The notes under the pieces: generated by a model
Database searches by the model: none
Told to the model about the DNA's origin: nothing
Seen by the model: only the letters and a program-made list of their open reading frames with translations
NCBI GenBank assembly: GCA_012839185.1
Contig: DUNU01000003.1
Coordinates: forward strand, 170,884 to 234,883
Direction of reading: 5' to 3'
DNA length: 64,000 nt
From: Clostridiales bacterium
GTDB taxonomy: Bacteria > Bacillota > Clostridia > Oscillospirales > Acutalibacteraceae
Shown: positions 35,649 through 44,321 of the stretch, piece after piece
How positions within the stretch are numbered: position 1 is the first letter of the stretch
Layout: each line of letters opens with the position of its first letter
Made by a program: the position numbers and the translations under genes

Positions 35649-36827
35649 ATGGAAGCCTTTTTCAATAAAATTTTAGCATTTTTTATGACCATTATCATGT
35701 TCCTCTTCCCCACTTTGAATATTCCCGAAACAGAAGCAACCGTTGATGATTGGAACACTGAATATACTTTTGTGTTTGTTCACGGTTTAGGCGGCTGGGG
35801 TGAATATGATTTTGCAAACAAAGTTATGCCCTACTGGGGTGTTGCAACCGGAGATATGATGAAATACCTCAGGGCTCGCGGTTTTGATGTTGCTGCCGCA
35901 TCTGTTACTCCCGCCGGCAGTGCTTGGGACAGAGCTTGCGAGCTTTACGCACAGCTTACAGGTACAAGAGTTGATTACGGAAAAGCACACTCAGAAAAAT
36001 ACGGTCATTCCCAATACGGCACAGACTATACCGGAAAAGCACTAATTGATGAATTTGATGCCGAAAATAAGATTAATCTTTTGGGGCACAGTTTCGGCGG
36101 TGCGACAATATTGATGTTCCTTGACCTTATGGCAGACGGCAGCGAGGCTGAACAAGAAGTTACGCCGATTGAGGAAATCTCCCCCCTGTTTACCGGCGGA
36201 AAAGCCGATTGGATTTATTCTATGGTTACCCTTTCTGCTCCTATGAACGGTACATCCGCTTATGAAGTACGTGATGCTGTTATGGCTGATCCGAATGCTA
36301 CATTAGCGGAAAAAGCTGAGTGTGAAATGATTTCTATTGCAACAACAATGCTTCCAAATGACGGAAGAAGCAAAGACGACAGTGCGGAATACGATATGAA
36401 AATAGATCACGCTCAAGCAATGCTTGCAAACTTTGAAACACAAGAAAATGTTTACTATTTTTCCGTTCCTACTGACGCAACAATGATTGACGAGGAAACC
36501 GGGAAAGTTGTTCCGAATTATGACCTTGTTGAGCCACTGTTCCAACCTTGCATGCATAGAGTTTGTGATATCAATTTTGTAACCGAAGGCGGTGTTGTCG
36601 TTGATGAATCTTGGTGGCCGAATGACGGATTGGTTAATACCATTTCCGCAAAAGCTCCCTTTAATGCACCATCAAAAGACTATGATGAAAATGACATTCA
36701 ATCAGGAATCTGGAATGTAATGCCTACATTTATCGGAGACCATACAGTATTCATGGGTGACCTTACAAAGATGACCTGTGTTCGTGAATTTTATGTTGAC
36801 ATTCTTAATATGATAAATGAATTATGA
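35649..36827 (+). CDS. Alpha/beta-hydrolase lipase, membrane-anchored or secreted
   Basis: 392 residues. An N-terminal hydrophobic segment (about 5-25, FFNKILAFFMTIIMFLFPTL) acts as signal or anchor. The mature part has FVFVHGLGGWGEYDFANKV (oxyanion region), the nucleophile elbow LLGHSFGGAT with Ser148, a likely acid in NDGLVN, and His in IGDHTVFMGD. The HGLGGWG and PYWG patterns recall the Staphylococcus/Geobacillus lipase family. Its place between GH2 and an AraD-like gene suggests that this operon handles an acylated or lipid-linked sugar (inference). AAAGGAG precedes the ATG, and the stop overlaps the next start. Confidence 0.88.
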   Translation: MEAFFNKILAFFMTIIMFLFPTLNIPETEATVDDWNTEYTFVFVHGLGGWGEYDFANKVMPYWGVATGDMMKYLRARGFDVAAASVTPAGSAWDRACELYAQLTGTRVDYGKAHSEKYGHSQYGTDYTGKALIDEFDAENKINLLGHSFGGATILMFLDLMADGSEAEQEVTPIEEISPLFTGGKADWIYSMVTLSAPMNGTSAYEVRDAVMADPNATLAEKAECEMISIATTMLPNDGRSKDDSAEYDMKIDHAQAMLANFETQENVYYFSVPTDATMIDEETGKVVPNYDLVEPLFQPCMHRVCDINFVTEGGVVVDESWWPNDGLVNTISAKAPFNAPSKDYDENDIQSGIWNVMPTFIGDHTVFMGDLTKMTCVREFYVDILNMINEL

Positions 36828-37522
36828 TTATGGAACAATTAAAAAAAGAGGTCTATGAAGCAAATATGTTCCTGCATGAACAGGGACTTGCCCCATTTAC
36901 TTGGGGTAATGCTTCAGGCATAGACAGAGAAAAAAATCTTATCGTTATTAAGCCATCGGGAATAGAATATTCAAAGCTTACTCCCGAAATGATGGTTGTA
37001 GTTGACCTTGAGGGAAATGTTGTTGAAGGCGACTTAAAACCATCTTCTGATACTCCTACACATATTGAACTTTATAAAGCATTCCCCGAAATCGGAGGCT
37101 GTGTTCATACGCACTCTGTCGTAGCAACAAGCTTTGCACAAGCCGGTATGATAATCAGAGCATACGGAACAACTCACGCGGATTTCTGCTATGGCTCTGT
37201 TCCCTGCACTCGTGCGTTAACTAAAGACGAAACAGAAGACGAATATGAAAAGAATACCGGCTTAGTTATAATCGAACATTTTAAGAATATGGGCTTTGAT
37301 CCTAACGCGCGTCCTTGCACATTAGTTCGTTCACACGGTGCTTTCGCTTGGGGAAAGAATGCAATTAAAGCAGCTGAGAATGCAGGCACACTTGAAATTG
37401 TTGCACAAATGGCGATGAATACCGTTTTATTAAATCCGCAAGTTAAAAGAATGGATCAATTCTTGCTCGACAAGCATTATTTAAGAAAACACGGCAAAAA
37501 CGCATATTACGGTCAAAAATAA
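36824..37522 (+). CDS. araD: L-ribulose-5-phosphate 4-epimerase (class II aldolase family)
   Basis: 232 residues of the AraD/UlaF/SgbE type class II aldolase family. Zinc and active-site parts: FTWGNASGIDRE, VIKPSGIEYSKLTPEMMVVV, SSDTPTHIELYKAFP, and GCVHTHSVVATSFAQAG with the His-x-His zinc pair. The third zinc His is in VRSHGAFAWGK. It converts L-ribulose-5-P to D-xylulose-5-P, linking pentose or ascorbate-type substrates to the pentose phosphate pathway. It starts at ATGA overlapping the lipase stop; a second ATG six bases later is possible. No araA or araB is nearby, so the substrate route is open. Confidence 0.9.
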   Translation: MIMEQLKKEVYEANMFLHEQGLAPFTWGNASGIDREKNLIVIKPSGIEYSKLTPEMMVVVDLEGNVVEGDLKPSSDTPTHIELYKAFPEIGGCVHTHSVVATSFAQAGMIIRAYGTTHADFCYGSVPCTRALTKDETEDEYEKNTGLVIIEHFKNMGFDPNARPCTLVRSHGAFAWGKNAIKAAENAGTLEIVAQMAMNTVLLNPQVKRMDQFLLDKHYLRKHGKNAYYGQK

Positions 37523-37535
37523 TGTCAAAAACATC

Positions 37536-37564
37536 TTGACAAGGTTGATGTTTAGTGTTATAAT
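37536..37564 (+). promoter_or_regulatory. Consensus promoter of the 49-residue protein gene
   Basis: TTGACA (37536-37541), 17 bases, TATAAT (37559-37564). Confidence 0.85.
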
Positions 37565-37596
37565 TAAGATACAAAATAATAGTTTGAGGTGAAATT

Positions 37597-37746
37597 ATGG
37601 AAGGCTTTTTAGAAAAACTCGGTCTTGAAAATATCGACTTAGAAAATCTTACCGTTCAGGATCTTGTCGACATTCTGCTCGCCGTTATTACTTTTTTGGT
37701 TCACGGCTTCATTAAGCTAATCGGCGGAGAAGTCCCCACTGAATAA
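37597..37746 (+). CDS. Small 49-residue hydrophobic protein, unknown function
   Basis: ATG after TTTGAGGTG, stop at 37744-37746. The product starts MEGFLEKLGLENIDLENLTV, has one hydrophobic helix (VDILLAVITFLVHGFIKLI) and a short polar tail. It is framed by its own consensus promoter and a strong terminator, so it is a dedicated single-gene unit and not a chance ORF. No family was recognised. The helix-plus-short-tail layout recalls the C-terminal helices of the secreted protein encoded next door on the other strand (FIQQIFQTFKEIFQSFAELF), a loose likeness only. Confidence 0.75.
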   Translation: MEGFLEKLGLENIDLENLTVQDLVDILLAVITFLVHGFIKLIGGEVPTE

Positions 37747-37753
37747 AATTACC

Positions 37754-37781
37754 AAAGATGGCATTTCGCCATCTTTTTTTA
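37754..37781 (+). terminator. Terminator of the 49-residue protein gene
   Basis: AAAGATGGC (37754-37762), loop ATTTC, GCCATCTTT (37768-37776), then TTTTA. Confidence 0.93.
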
Positions 37782-37794
37782 TTCCAAAATAAAT

Positions 37795-37819
37795 AGTCCA
37801 CGCGATAATTGCGCGGACT
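37795..37819 (-). terminator. Terminator of the secreted 376-residue protein gene
   Basis: On the minus strand AGTCCGCGC, a 7-base loop, then GCGTGGACT, fully paired with one G-U pair, followed by ATTTATTTT. On the plus strand the same position would be an A-C mismatch, so it belongs to the leftward gene. Confidence 0.8.
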
Positions 37820-37834
37820 AAATTTTATATACGA

Positions 37835-38965
37835 TTAAGGAGCAGCTGTTGTTTCTTCAGGAGGAGGAGTAGTAGTATCATTTCCAAAAATGTTGAAACC
37901 ACCGAATAATTCAGCAAATGACTGGAAAATTTCTTTGAAAGTCTGGAAAATCTGCTGGATGAAATTAAATACGCTCTTAAGAATGTTTTGCATTTCATCA
38001 GAAACCACACCCTTAACTACAATTTCATAAGCTTTTGCTTTTTCACCTATATCAGTTACGTTTTCAATCAAATAATAGCCGTAAGAATCAGGCTCCTGTT
38101 CAATACCGCCAACTGTAACTGTAAGCTGAGATTCCTGCCAGCCTTCAAAAACTGCCACTCTGAAACGCAAATTTGTACCGTAGTCAATATAAACAGTATC
38201 AATAGCATCCTGTACAGCCTGTTCTGTAGAAGTACCGTAGGCAACACAACGATAGCCTTCGCCGGAAGGAAGATTAATTTTAATCTGCTTAATTAACTGT
38301 GCTTCGTTATAACTACCGTAACTAACAGTAACAGCATTACCTACAACGATTCTGTAAACACCGCTATCACGATCAATTACATTACCGCCAGCCATAACTT
38401 GGAACTTGTAAGGATCAACCTTAGCTTCATCAAATATGAGAGTAAAGAAAATCTGGCTGCCATCATCAAAGTAGGCTGAAACCGGCTCTTCACTATAATA
38501 TTCCGTTTCGGGAGCTTCTGCATTATATGTTGCCCAATCCAAATCAAAACCGTCAATTATATTAACCTCACCGCTGATGTTTGTCAGAAGGTGATACTTG
38601 GCACCGTCTGCAGGATTAGGTATTTCAACCCAATGTTTAAGTGTGCCCTGACCGCCCATATCAGAAATACTTTCCTTCTTATGGATTGTACCCTTATTCT
38701 CAATCGTACCATAGTTATTAATCAAACCCTTATAACAATCAATAGAGCAATTAGGATTGATGAGAATCCTGCCACCTTGAGCAACTGTTATGTGAGCATT
38801 GGAATTTAATCTGATGTTTCCGTTAACAATAGCCGTCTGACCAGCCTCGATAGTTACAGGGTCGTTCAGATCCTGATCCCAAGTAACATCTGCTGCAATA
38901 CCAACAAAAGGAATTACAGAAAATAACATTATGACTGCAAGTGCAATTGATAATACTTTTTTCAT
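37835..38965 (-). CDS. Secreted protein of unknown function
   Basis: 376 residues with a clear signal peptide (MKKVLSIALAVIMLFSVIP, cleavage near IAA at 25). The first part of the mature chain (about 28-95) has short beta-repeat phrases, such as NGNIRLNSNAHITVAQGG and INNYGTIENKGTIHKK, like a right-handed beta-helix edge. The middle (130-310) holds Ig-like strand-rich segments, including FRVAVFEGWQESQLTVTVGG. The end is an amphipathic helix run and a Thr/Pro tail (TTTPPPEETTAAP). No catalytic motif was recognised. GGAGG lies 11 bases before the ATG. Surface or extracellular location is inferred. Confidence 0.8.
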   Translation of the reverse strand: MKKVLSIALAVIMLFSVIPFVGIAADVTWDQDLNDPVTIEAGQTAIVNGNIRLNSNAHITVAQGGRILINPNCSIDCYKGLINNYGTIENKGTIHKKESISDMGGQGTLKHWVEIPNPADGAKYHLLTNISGEVNIIDGFDLDWATYNAEAPETEYYSEEPVSAYFDDGSQIFFTLIFDEAKVDPYKFQVMAGGNVIDRDSGVYRIVVGNAVTVSYGSYNEAQLIKQIKINLPSGEGYRCVAYGTSTEQAVQDAIDTVYIDYGTNLRFRVAVFEGWQESQLTVTVGGIEQEPDSYGYYLIENVTDIGEKAKAYEIVVKGVVSDEMQNILKSVFNFIQQIFQTFKEIFQSFAELFGGFNIFGNDTTTPPPEETTAAP

Positions 38966-39003
38966 AAAGCATTTACCTCCATATATGGATTTATTACGAT
39001 ATC

Positions 39004-39032
39004 ATTATATACATGTTTTGTCAAATTGTCAA
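39004..39032 (-). promoter_or_regulatory. Consensus promoter of the secreted protein gene
   Basis: Minus strand TTGACA (39027-39032), 17 bases, TATAAT (39004-39009). Confidence 0.85.
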
Positions 39033-39129
39033 GCAATAATTTACTTATTATAACTATTTTACAACGAATTTACAATCTCGAAATAAATGCTTTAATAAGT
39101 CAATGAACAATGACATAAAAAAAACAAGA

Positions 39130-39158
39130 TTGACAAAATGCATTCAAAACTGTATAAT
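39130..39158 (+). promoter_or_regulatory. Consensus promoter of rlmH
   Basis: TTGACA (39130-39135), 17 bases, TATAAT (39153-39158), about 45 bases before the rlmH ATG. Confidence 0.85.
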
Positions 39159-39202
39159 GACATTTAGCAATCATCTAAACAAATATGGGAATTTAATTTG
39201 AA

Positions 39203-39682
39203 ATGAATTTTACAATAATTGCTGTCGGACGTCTTAAAGATAAATTCTTTAAAGACGCCGCGGTTGAGTACATAAAACGAATTAATGCTTTTGGGAAAGT
39301 ATCGATTTTTGAAATAGATGCTGCAAATCTTTCAGACAATCATTCAGATATTGAATTATCAAAAGCACTTGAAAAGGAAGCAACTTCAATAATCGAAAAA
39401 ATTCCTAAAGGTGCTGCGGTAATACCTCTTTGCATAGAAGGAAAACAATATTCAAGCGATGAACTTTCTTCTCTTTTTGACGATTATGCAAATTCCGGAG
39501 TTTCAAATATTTGCTTTATCATAGGTGGTTCAGTCGGTCTTGATGAAAGCATAAAAAAACTCGGAATAATTAAACTCTCAATGTCGAAAATGACTTTTCC
39601 TCACAGACTTGCCCGAATAATGCTTCTTGAGCAAATATACCGTGCCTGCACAATCAGTGCAGGAATGAAATATCACAAATAA
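39203..39682 (+). CDS. rlmH: 23S rRNA pseudouridine-1915 N3-methyltransferase
   Basis: 159 residues, the full length of RlmH, a SPOUT-fold methyltransferase that modifies helix 69 of 23S rRNA. Conserved parts are the N-terminal IIAVGRLKDKFFKDAAVEYI, the knot region CFIIGGSVGLDESI with its SAM-binding glycines, and the C-terminal MTFPHRLARIMLLEQIYRA and GMKYHK. The dCMP deaminase gene follows after 16 bases in the same transcript. Confidence 0.96.
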   Translation: MNFTIIAVGRLKDKFFKDAAVEYIKRINAFGKVSIFEIDAANLSDNHSDIELSKALEKEATSIIEKIPKGAAVIPLCIEGKQYSSDELSSLFDDYANSGVSNICFIIGGSVGLDESIKKLGIIKLSMSKMTFPHRLARIMLLEQIYRACTISAGMKYHK

Positions 39683-39698
39683 AAGAGGAGAATATAAC

Positions 39699-40187
39699 AT
39701 GGAAAGACGAGATAAGACGAATTATTATTTAGATTTAGCGGAGGTTGTTGCTCAAAGAGGTACTTGTCTTCGCCGTAAATTCGGTGCGGTTATAGTAAAA
39801 AATGACGAAGTAGTTTCAACCGGTTATGCAGGTGCTCCCAGAGGCAGACAAAACTGTTCGGATATGGGTGTATGTATTCGCTCAAAACTTCAAATTCCGC
39901 GTGGTGAACGCTATGAGCTTTGCAGAAGTGTTCATGCTGAGGCTAATGCTATTATATCGGCTGCCCGTAATCAAATGCTCGGTGCAACATTATATCTTTG
40001 CGGTGTTGAGGTTGATACCGGAGATTATGTAGCAAACTCAAATTCCTGTTCCATGTGCAAGAGAATGATAATCAATGCAGGTATAACAAAAGTTATTGTC
40101 CGAGACACAAAAGATACATATCGTGAAGTTGATGTTGAAGATTGGATAGTACAGGACGAGTCATTAGAAGGCATTTTCGGTTACTGA
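39699..40187 (+). CDS. comEB: dCMP deaminase / ComEB family protein
   Basis: 162 residues of the zinc-dependent cytidine/deoxycytidylate deaminase family. The catalytic zinc motifs are SVHAEANAI (His, Glu) and NSCSMCKRMI (Cys-x2-Cys). RGTCLRRKFGAVIVKNDEV and GYAGAPRGRQNC form the substrate side. It deaminates dCMP to dUMP for thymidylate synthesis; the ComEB name comes from its place in Bacillus competence operons. No late competence genes are near here, so a nucleotide metabolism role is more likely. AAAAGAGGAG lies upstream of the ATG. Confidence 0.92.
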   Translation: MERRDKTNYYLDLAEVVAQRGTCLRRKFGAVIVKNDEVVSTGYAGAPRGRQNCSDMGVCIRSKLQIPRGERYELCRSVHAEANAIISAARNQMLGATLYLCGVEVDTGDYVANSNSCSMCKRMIINAGITKVIVRDTKDTYREVDVEDWIVQDESLEGIFGY

Positions 40188-40238
40188 AAAGAAACATATT
40201 ATCAATCTGTGATGATGTCTTCTTACATTGAACTCAAA

Positions 40239-40276
40239 AAAATGCAGTGAGTTTATCAACTTCTGCATTTTTATTT
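40239..40276. terminator. Terminator between comEB and tsaD
   Basis: AAAATGCAG (40239-40247) pairs with CTGCATTTT (40263-40271), and inside it GAGTT pairs with AACTT around a TATC loop. A T run follows on the plus strand, and AAAAA/TTTTT flanks allow use by the converging leftward operon too. Confidence 0.85.
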
Positions 40277-40288
40277 TCAAACCTATTT

Positions 40289-41290
40289 TCAGATATCCAT
40301 TGTTGCTTTGGCGTTTAAGTCAAGCCCTGCAATATTGCCTGATAAAAATTCATAATACCCTTGTGAACCAACCATTGCAGCATTATCACCGCAATAACGT
40401 AGTTCGGGAATATAAACCTTGATGTTTTTTTCTTTTCCGAGTTTCTCCAAACGTTTTCTAAGAACGGAGTTTGCAGCAACACCACCGGCAACAACCAATG
40501 TATCAAGACCGCTTTCGTCCAATGCGAGAGCGGTGTTTTTTATAAGGGAATCAACAATCGCTTTTATATATGACGCACCTAAATCTTTGTTATCAAGCGT
40601 CTCTCCCTTTTGACTTGAATTGTGCAGAAGATTTACAACACTTGTTTTAAGTCCCGAAAAACTGAAATCAAGAGGTGCACCGTCCACACGAGGATGAGGA
40701 AAGGTGTAAGCCATATCATCACCATCAACTGCCAATTTATCGAGATTTGCTCCGCCCGGATATGCAAGTCCCATCGCTCTTGCCGCCTTATCAAGGGCTT
40801 CACCGGCAGCATCATCACGGGTACGTCCTAATATCTCAAAAGAAGTATAATCCGACACTTTGCAAAGATGCGTATGACCACCCGAAACAATCAGAGCAAG
40901 AAACGGAGGTTTAACATCAAGATTTGATATATAGTTCGAAGCAACATGAGCTCTAAGATGATGAACGGGAACAAGCGGCAAAGCTGTAGAAATAGAAAGC
41001 CCTTTTGCATAGTTTACACCCACCAAAAGAGCACCGATTAAACCGGGATAAGCGGTAACGGCTATTGCGTCAATGTTCTCAAAATCAACCGCTGCTTTTC
41101 GCATTGCGGCAGTAACGACAGATACAATGTTTTCGCAGTGCGAGCGAGATGCTATTTCAGGCACTACACCGCCATATTTTATGTGTTCGGGAATTTGCGT
41201 AGCTACAATATTCGAAAGAACTTTTCTGCCGTCTTCAACTACCGCAGCCGCAGTTTCATCACATGAGGTTTCGATTGCTAAAATCTTCAT
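40289..41290 (-). CDS. tsaD: tRNA N6-threonylcarbamoyladenosine transferase
   Basis: 333 residues of the Kae1/TsaD family, the ASKHA-fold catalytic subunit that places threonylcarbamoyl on A37 of ANN-decoding tRNAs. Seen: MKILAIETSCDETAAAVV, the metal-binding HHLRAHVAS, IVSGGHTHL, AYPGGANLDKLA and FSFSGLKT. It is the last gene of the long leftward housekeeping operon. The partner activity TsaC/Sua5 is encoded in the same operon as a fusion with CoaE. TsaB and TsaE are not in the window. Confidence 0.97.
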   Translation of the reverse strand: MKILAIETSCDETAAAVVEDGRKVLSNIVATQIPEHIKYGGVVPEIASRSHCENIVSVVTAAMRKAAVDFENIDAIAVTAYPGLIGALLVGVNYAKGLSISTALPLVPVHHLRAHVASNYISNLDVKPPFLALIVSGGHTHLCKVSDYTSFEILGRTRDDAAGEALDKAARAMGLAYPGGANLDKLAVDGDDMAYTFPHPRVDGAPLDFSFSGLKTSVVNLLHNSSQKGETLDNKDLGASYIKAIVDSLIKNTALALDESGLDTLVVAGGVAANSVLRKRLEKLGKEKNIKVYIPELRYCGDNAAMVGSQGYYEFLSGNIAGLDLNAKATMDI

Positions 41291-41305
41291 CTTGTTTTGA
41301 AATTA

Positions 41306-42694
41306 TCAGTCGGCAAAGAACGCATAAAAAGCCCTGTATGCCATATAAATATCAAGTTTAGAGATAAGTTCATAGGGCGAGTGCATCGAAAGAACAGGAA
41401 CTCCCAAATCAACAACATCAATGTTGAGATTTGCAATATACTTTGCAACTGTTCCTCCGCCACCTTCGTCAACTTTACCAAGTTCGCCTATCTGCCATAC
41501 GATATTATTTTTATCAAGCAGAGAGCGAACTCTGCCCATAAACTCAGCGGATGCATCGGATGTACTTGATTTGCCTCTTGCTCCTGTGTATTTCGTGATA
41601 ACAACACCCTTGTTAAGATAGGAGGCATTAAGTTTGTCAAATACATCACAGAAAGTGGGATCATAAGCGGCATTAACATCGGCAGAAAGACACTCAGACA
41701 TGCTCATAACTCTCCAAGCATCAAGACCTTCAGCCTTTGCCAAATCACAGATGAAATATTTAAGATAGGCACTGTTAAGACCGGTGTTGCCATCTGATCC
41801 GACTTCTTCTTTATCCGTTAAAATGCTCAATACGGTCTTTTCGGGAATGTCAATATTGAGAATGGCTTTAAGTGCGGGATATGCACATACCCTGTCATCA
41901 TGACCGTAAGAACCGATAAGAGAACGGTCAAAACCGACATCATCTGCCTTATAAGCAGGAACCATCTCAATTTCCGCACTTAAGAAATCACTTTCGGTAA
42001 TACCGTAAGTTTCAAATAATATGTTTAAGATATTGAGTTTTACAAGTTGGCTTTCATCGCTGTTGTCAAGCGGTCTGGAGCCGATAATAACATTAAGTTC
42101 CTCGCCACGAATACCGTCATAAAGTTTTCTTTCGCTCTGTTTTGCAGCCAAATGCGGAAGAAGGTCGCTTATCACAAACTTCGGCTCACCTTCTTTTTCG
42201 CCGATGCAAATATTAACAATCGTGCCGTCGTTTTTAACGATAACACCATGCATTGCAAGAGGAATTACCGGCCATTGATACTTGCGGATACCGCCGTAAT
42301 AATGCGTCTTAAGATAGGCAATTTCGCTGTCTTCATACATCGGATTGGGCTTTAAGTCAAGGCGTGGAGAATCAACGTGGGCAGCGGCAATACGGACACC
42401 TTCAGTGCAACCTTTTTTACCTATAACTGCAAAAATCACAGACTTTCCTCTGTTGTTTAAATAAACTCTGTCGCCTGCGACATATTTCTTATCCTGTTCA
42501 AAAGGAACAAATCCCGCTGTTTCTGCCTGCTTGATGGCTTCAACAACTGCTTCTCTTTCTGTCTTTGCAACATTTAAGAATGCCTTATAACCTTCAGAAA
42601 ATTCATCGGCTTTTTTCACTTCGTCAACCTCAATATAGGTCTGTACGTGTTTCGGATTGTAGGTTAGTTTTTCTTTCAACTCTTTAATATCCAT
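41306..42694 (-). CDS. M18 family aminopeptidase
   Basis: 462 residues of the M18 (aspartyl/lysyl aminopeptidase) metallopeptidases. The double-zinc site is read in AAAHVDSPRLDLKP (His-x-Asp), SILTDKEEVGSDG (Glu-Glu), and the C-terminal-half YTGARGKSSTSDAS and HSPYELISKLD with the last His. The length is typical. It releases N-terminal residues from cytoplasmic peptides. AAGGAG precedes the ATG. Directly upstream, a short stem TGAAAC-CAAA-GTTTCA (42715-42730) covers the end of the preceding gene. Confidence 0.93.
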   Translation of the reverse strand: MDIKELKEKLTYNPKHVQTYIEVDEVKKADEFSEGYKAFLNVAKTEREAVVEAIKQAETAGFVPFEQDKKYVAGDRVYLNNRGKSVIFAVIGKKGCTEGVRIAAAHVDSPRLDLKPNPMYEDSEIAYLKTHYYGGIRKYQWPVIPLAMHGVIVKNDGTIVNICIGEKEGEPKFVISDLLPHLAAKQSERKLYDGIRGEELNVIIGSRPLDNSDESQLVKLNILNILFETYGITESDFLSAEIEMVPAYKADDVGFDRSLIGSYGHDDRVCAYPALKAILNIDIPEKTVLSILTDKEEVGSDGNTGLNSAYLKYFICDLAKAEGLDAWRVMSMSECLSADVNAAYDPTFCDVFDKLNASYLNKGVVITKYTGARGKSSTSDASAEFMGRVRSLLDKNNIVWQIGELGKVDEGGGGTVAKYIANLNIDVVDLGVPVLSMHSPYELISKLDIYMAYRAFYAFFAD

Positions 42695-42727
42695 TTTATA
42701 CTCCTTATATCATATGAAACCAAAGTT

Positions 42728-44317
42728 TCAAAAATGCAATTTTGATTTTAACTCGTTTTCATCGCCGCTGTTTTCAATGCAATAATCGGCGTGCTGACGA
42801 TAATAATCATCGCTGAGTTTTTGTGTATTCATGCGTAATTTTGCCTGCTCAAAAGTGATATTATCTCGTTTCATAATACGTTCAATTCGTACACTTTCAT
42901 CTGCAATTACCGCAACTGTAATATCACAATATTTATTAAGTCCCGTTTCAAACAAAAGCGGTGCATCAATAACGCAAGAATTATAACGAGATTTTGAATC
43001 TTCTATTCTTTCGATGACTTTATGAAATATTGCGGGATGCGTAATAGAATTTAATAGTTTAGTATTTTCATCAGACGAAAATGCTCTGTCGGCAAGTTTT
43101 TTTCGGTTAAGTGATTTATCCGAATTCAGAATATCATCGCCAAATACCTCTGCTAACTGAGCAAGCAATTCGCTGTCAGGCAAATATAATTCTTTAGTAA
43201 TTGCATCACAGTCGATAATGTCATAACCATTCTCGGCAAAATAACGAGCAACGGTTGATTTGCCGCTGCCGGTCTTGCCGGTCAAACCTATAACTGATAC
43301 TGCATTTTTTATTCTGAATCCGGCGGCACGATAAAGTCGATTGCAAACTGCCAAACCGACACCTTCCGCATTCGGACAACGAGCAAAAACCATCTTTGCA
43401 TCAATTTCATCAAGTTCGCGAAGTGCATGAAAAAGTCTTGCGGCCTGGGACAATGCGTCATTTTCATTGCCGAAAGTTACGGTCGGAATATCAAATCTGT
43501 CTTCTTCACCGTTAAAACATAAAACCGCCGTACCGCCAGTTTTGTTTCTGTCTGCAAAATTTACAAACTCATCAATATTGCCTTTAATGACGGTAATTTC
43601 TGCTTTCGGAGAGTAGTGTTTATATCGCATTCCGGGAGATGCGGCAATCACACCTTCTTTCATGGGACAAAGTACAGAATCATCAATTTTTACTTCACCC
43701 AAAACTTCTCTTAGCTCTTCAACGGAAATTCCGCCGGGACGAAGCACTGTCGGTACATCAGTAGCCAAAGTAATAACGGTCGATTCAATTCCGACGGCAC
43801 AATCTCCGCCGTCAACTATTGCATCTATTCTTCCATTTAAGTCGTCAAAGACATGTTCAAATGACGTGGGACTTGGTAAGCCCGAAATGTTTGCAGAGGG
43901 TGCTGCAAGCGGAACTCCTGCAATTTTAATTACTTGTCGAGCAATCTCATTTGACGGCATGCGAACAGCAACAGTGTCAAGATTGCCGCTTGTTACATAA
44001 GGGACAATATCAGTTTTGGGAAGAATAATTGTAAGAGGGCCTGGCCAAAATTTATTGGCTAAATCAAGAGCTTCTTGCGGAACATATTTTACCAGAGGAT
44101 AGAGTTCATCAATTTCCGAAATATGAACAATAAGAGGGTTATCGGATGGACGACCCTTTGCTTTGTATATGCTCTTAACGGCTTTTTCATCAAGAGCGTT
44201 GGCGGCAAGTCCATACACTGTTTCTGTCGGAATTGCTACCAAACCTCCGTTTTTTAATATTATCGCAGCCTTTTTTTCCCATTCGGGCTCGGCGGGAGAA
44301 AGTATCAATGTGTTCAT
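42728..44317 (-). CDS. Sua5/TsaC threonylcarbamoyl-AMP synthase fused to dephospho-CoA kinase
   Basis: 529 residues. The N-terminal ~335 are a full Sua5-type protein: YrdC core with GGLVAIPTETVYGLAANA, YKAKGRPSDNPLIVHI and the C-terminal Sua5 domain. It makes threonylcarbamoyl-AMP for the t6A37 tRNA modification completed by TsaD. From about residue 340 a complete CoaE follows: GLTGKTGSGKSTVARYF (P-loop), IIDCDAITKELY, VIDAPLLFETGLNKY and MKRDNITFEQAKLRM, phosphorylating dephospho-CoA as the last CoA step. No stop or frameshift lies between them. The two activities are not in one pathway, so this looks like a gene fusion of operon neighbours. Confidence 0.93.
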   Translation of the reverse strand: MNTLILSPAEPEWEKKAAIILKNGGLVAIPTETVYGLAANALDEKAVKSIYKAKGRPSDNPLIVHISEIDELYPLVKYVPQEALDLANKFWPGPLTIILPKTDIVPYVTSGNLDTVAVRMPSNEIARQVIKIAGVPLAAPSANISGLPSPTSFEHVFDDLNGRIDAIVDGGDCAVGIESTVITLATDVPTVLRPGGISVEELREVLGEVKIDDSVLCPMKEGVIAASPGMRYKHYSPKAEITVIKGNIDEFVNFADRNKTGGTAVLCFNGEEDRFDIPTVTFGNENDALSQAARLFHALRELDEIDAKMVFARCPNAEGVGLAVCNRLYRAAGFRIKNAVSVIGLTGKTGSGKSTVARYFAENGYDIIDCDAITKELYLPDSELLAQLAEVFGDDILNSDKSLNRKKLADRAFSSDENTKLLNSITHPAIFHKVIERIEDSKSRYNSCVIDAPLLFETGLNKYCDITVAVIADESVRIERIMKRDNITFEQAKLRMNTQKLSDDYYRQHADYCIENSGDENELKSKLHF

Positions 44318-44321
44318 AAAA

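Noticed and set aside
41297..41621. Plus-strand ORFs opposite the M18 peptidase and other long antisense frames across the window
   Set aside because: They lie wholly inside well supported genes on the other strand, lack ribosome sites and give Ser/Thr/Lys-rich nonsense proteins.
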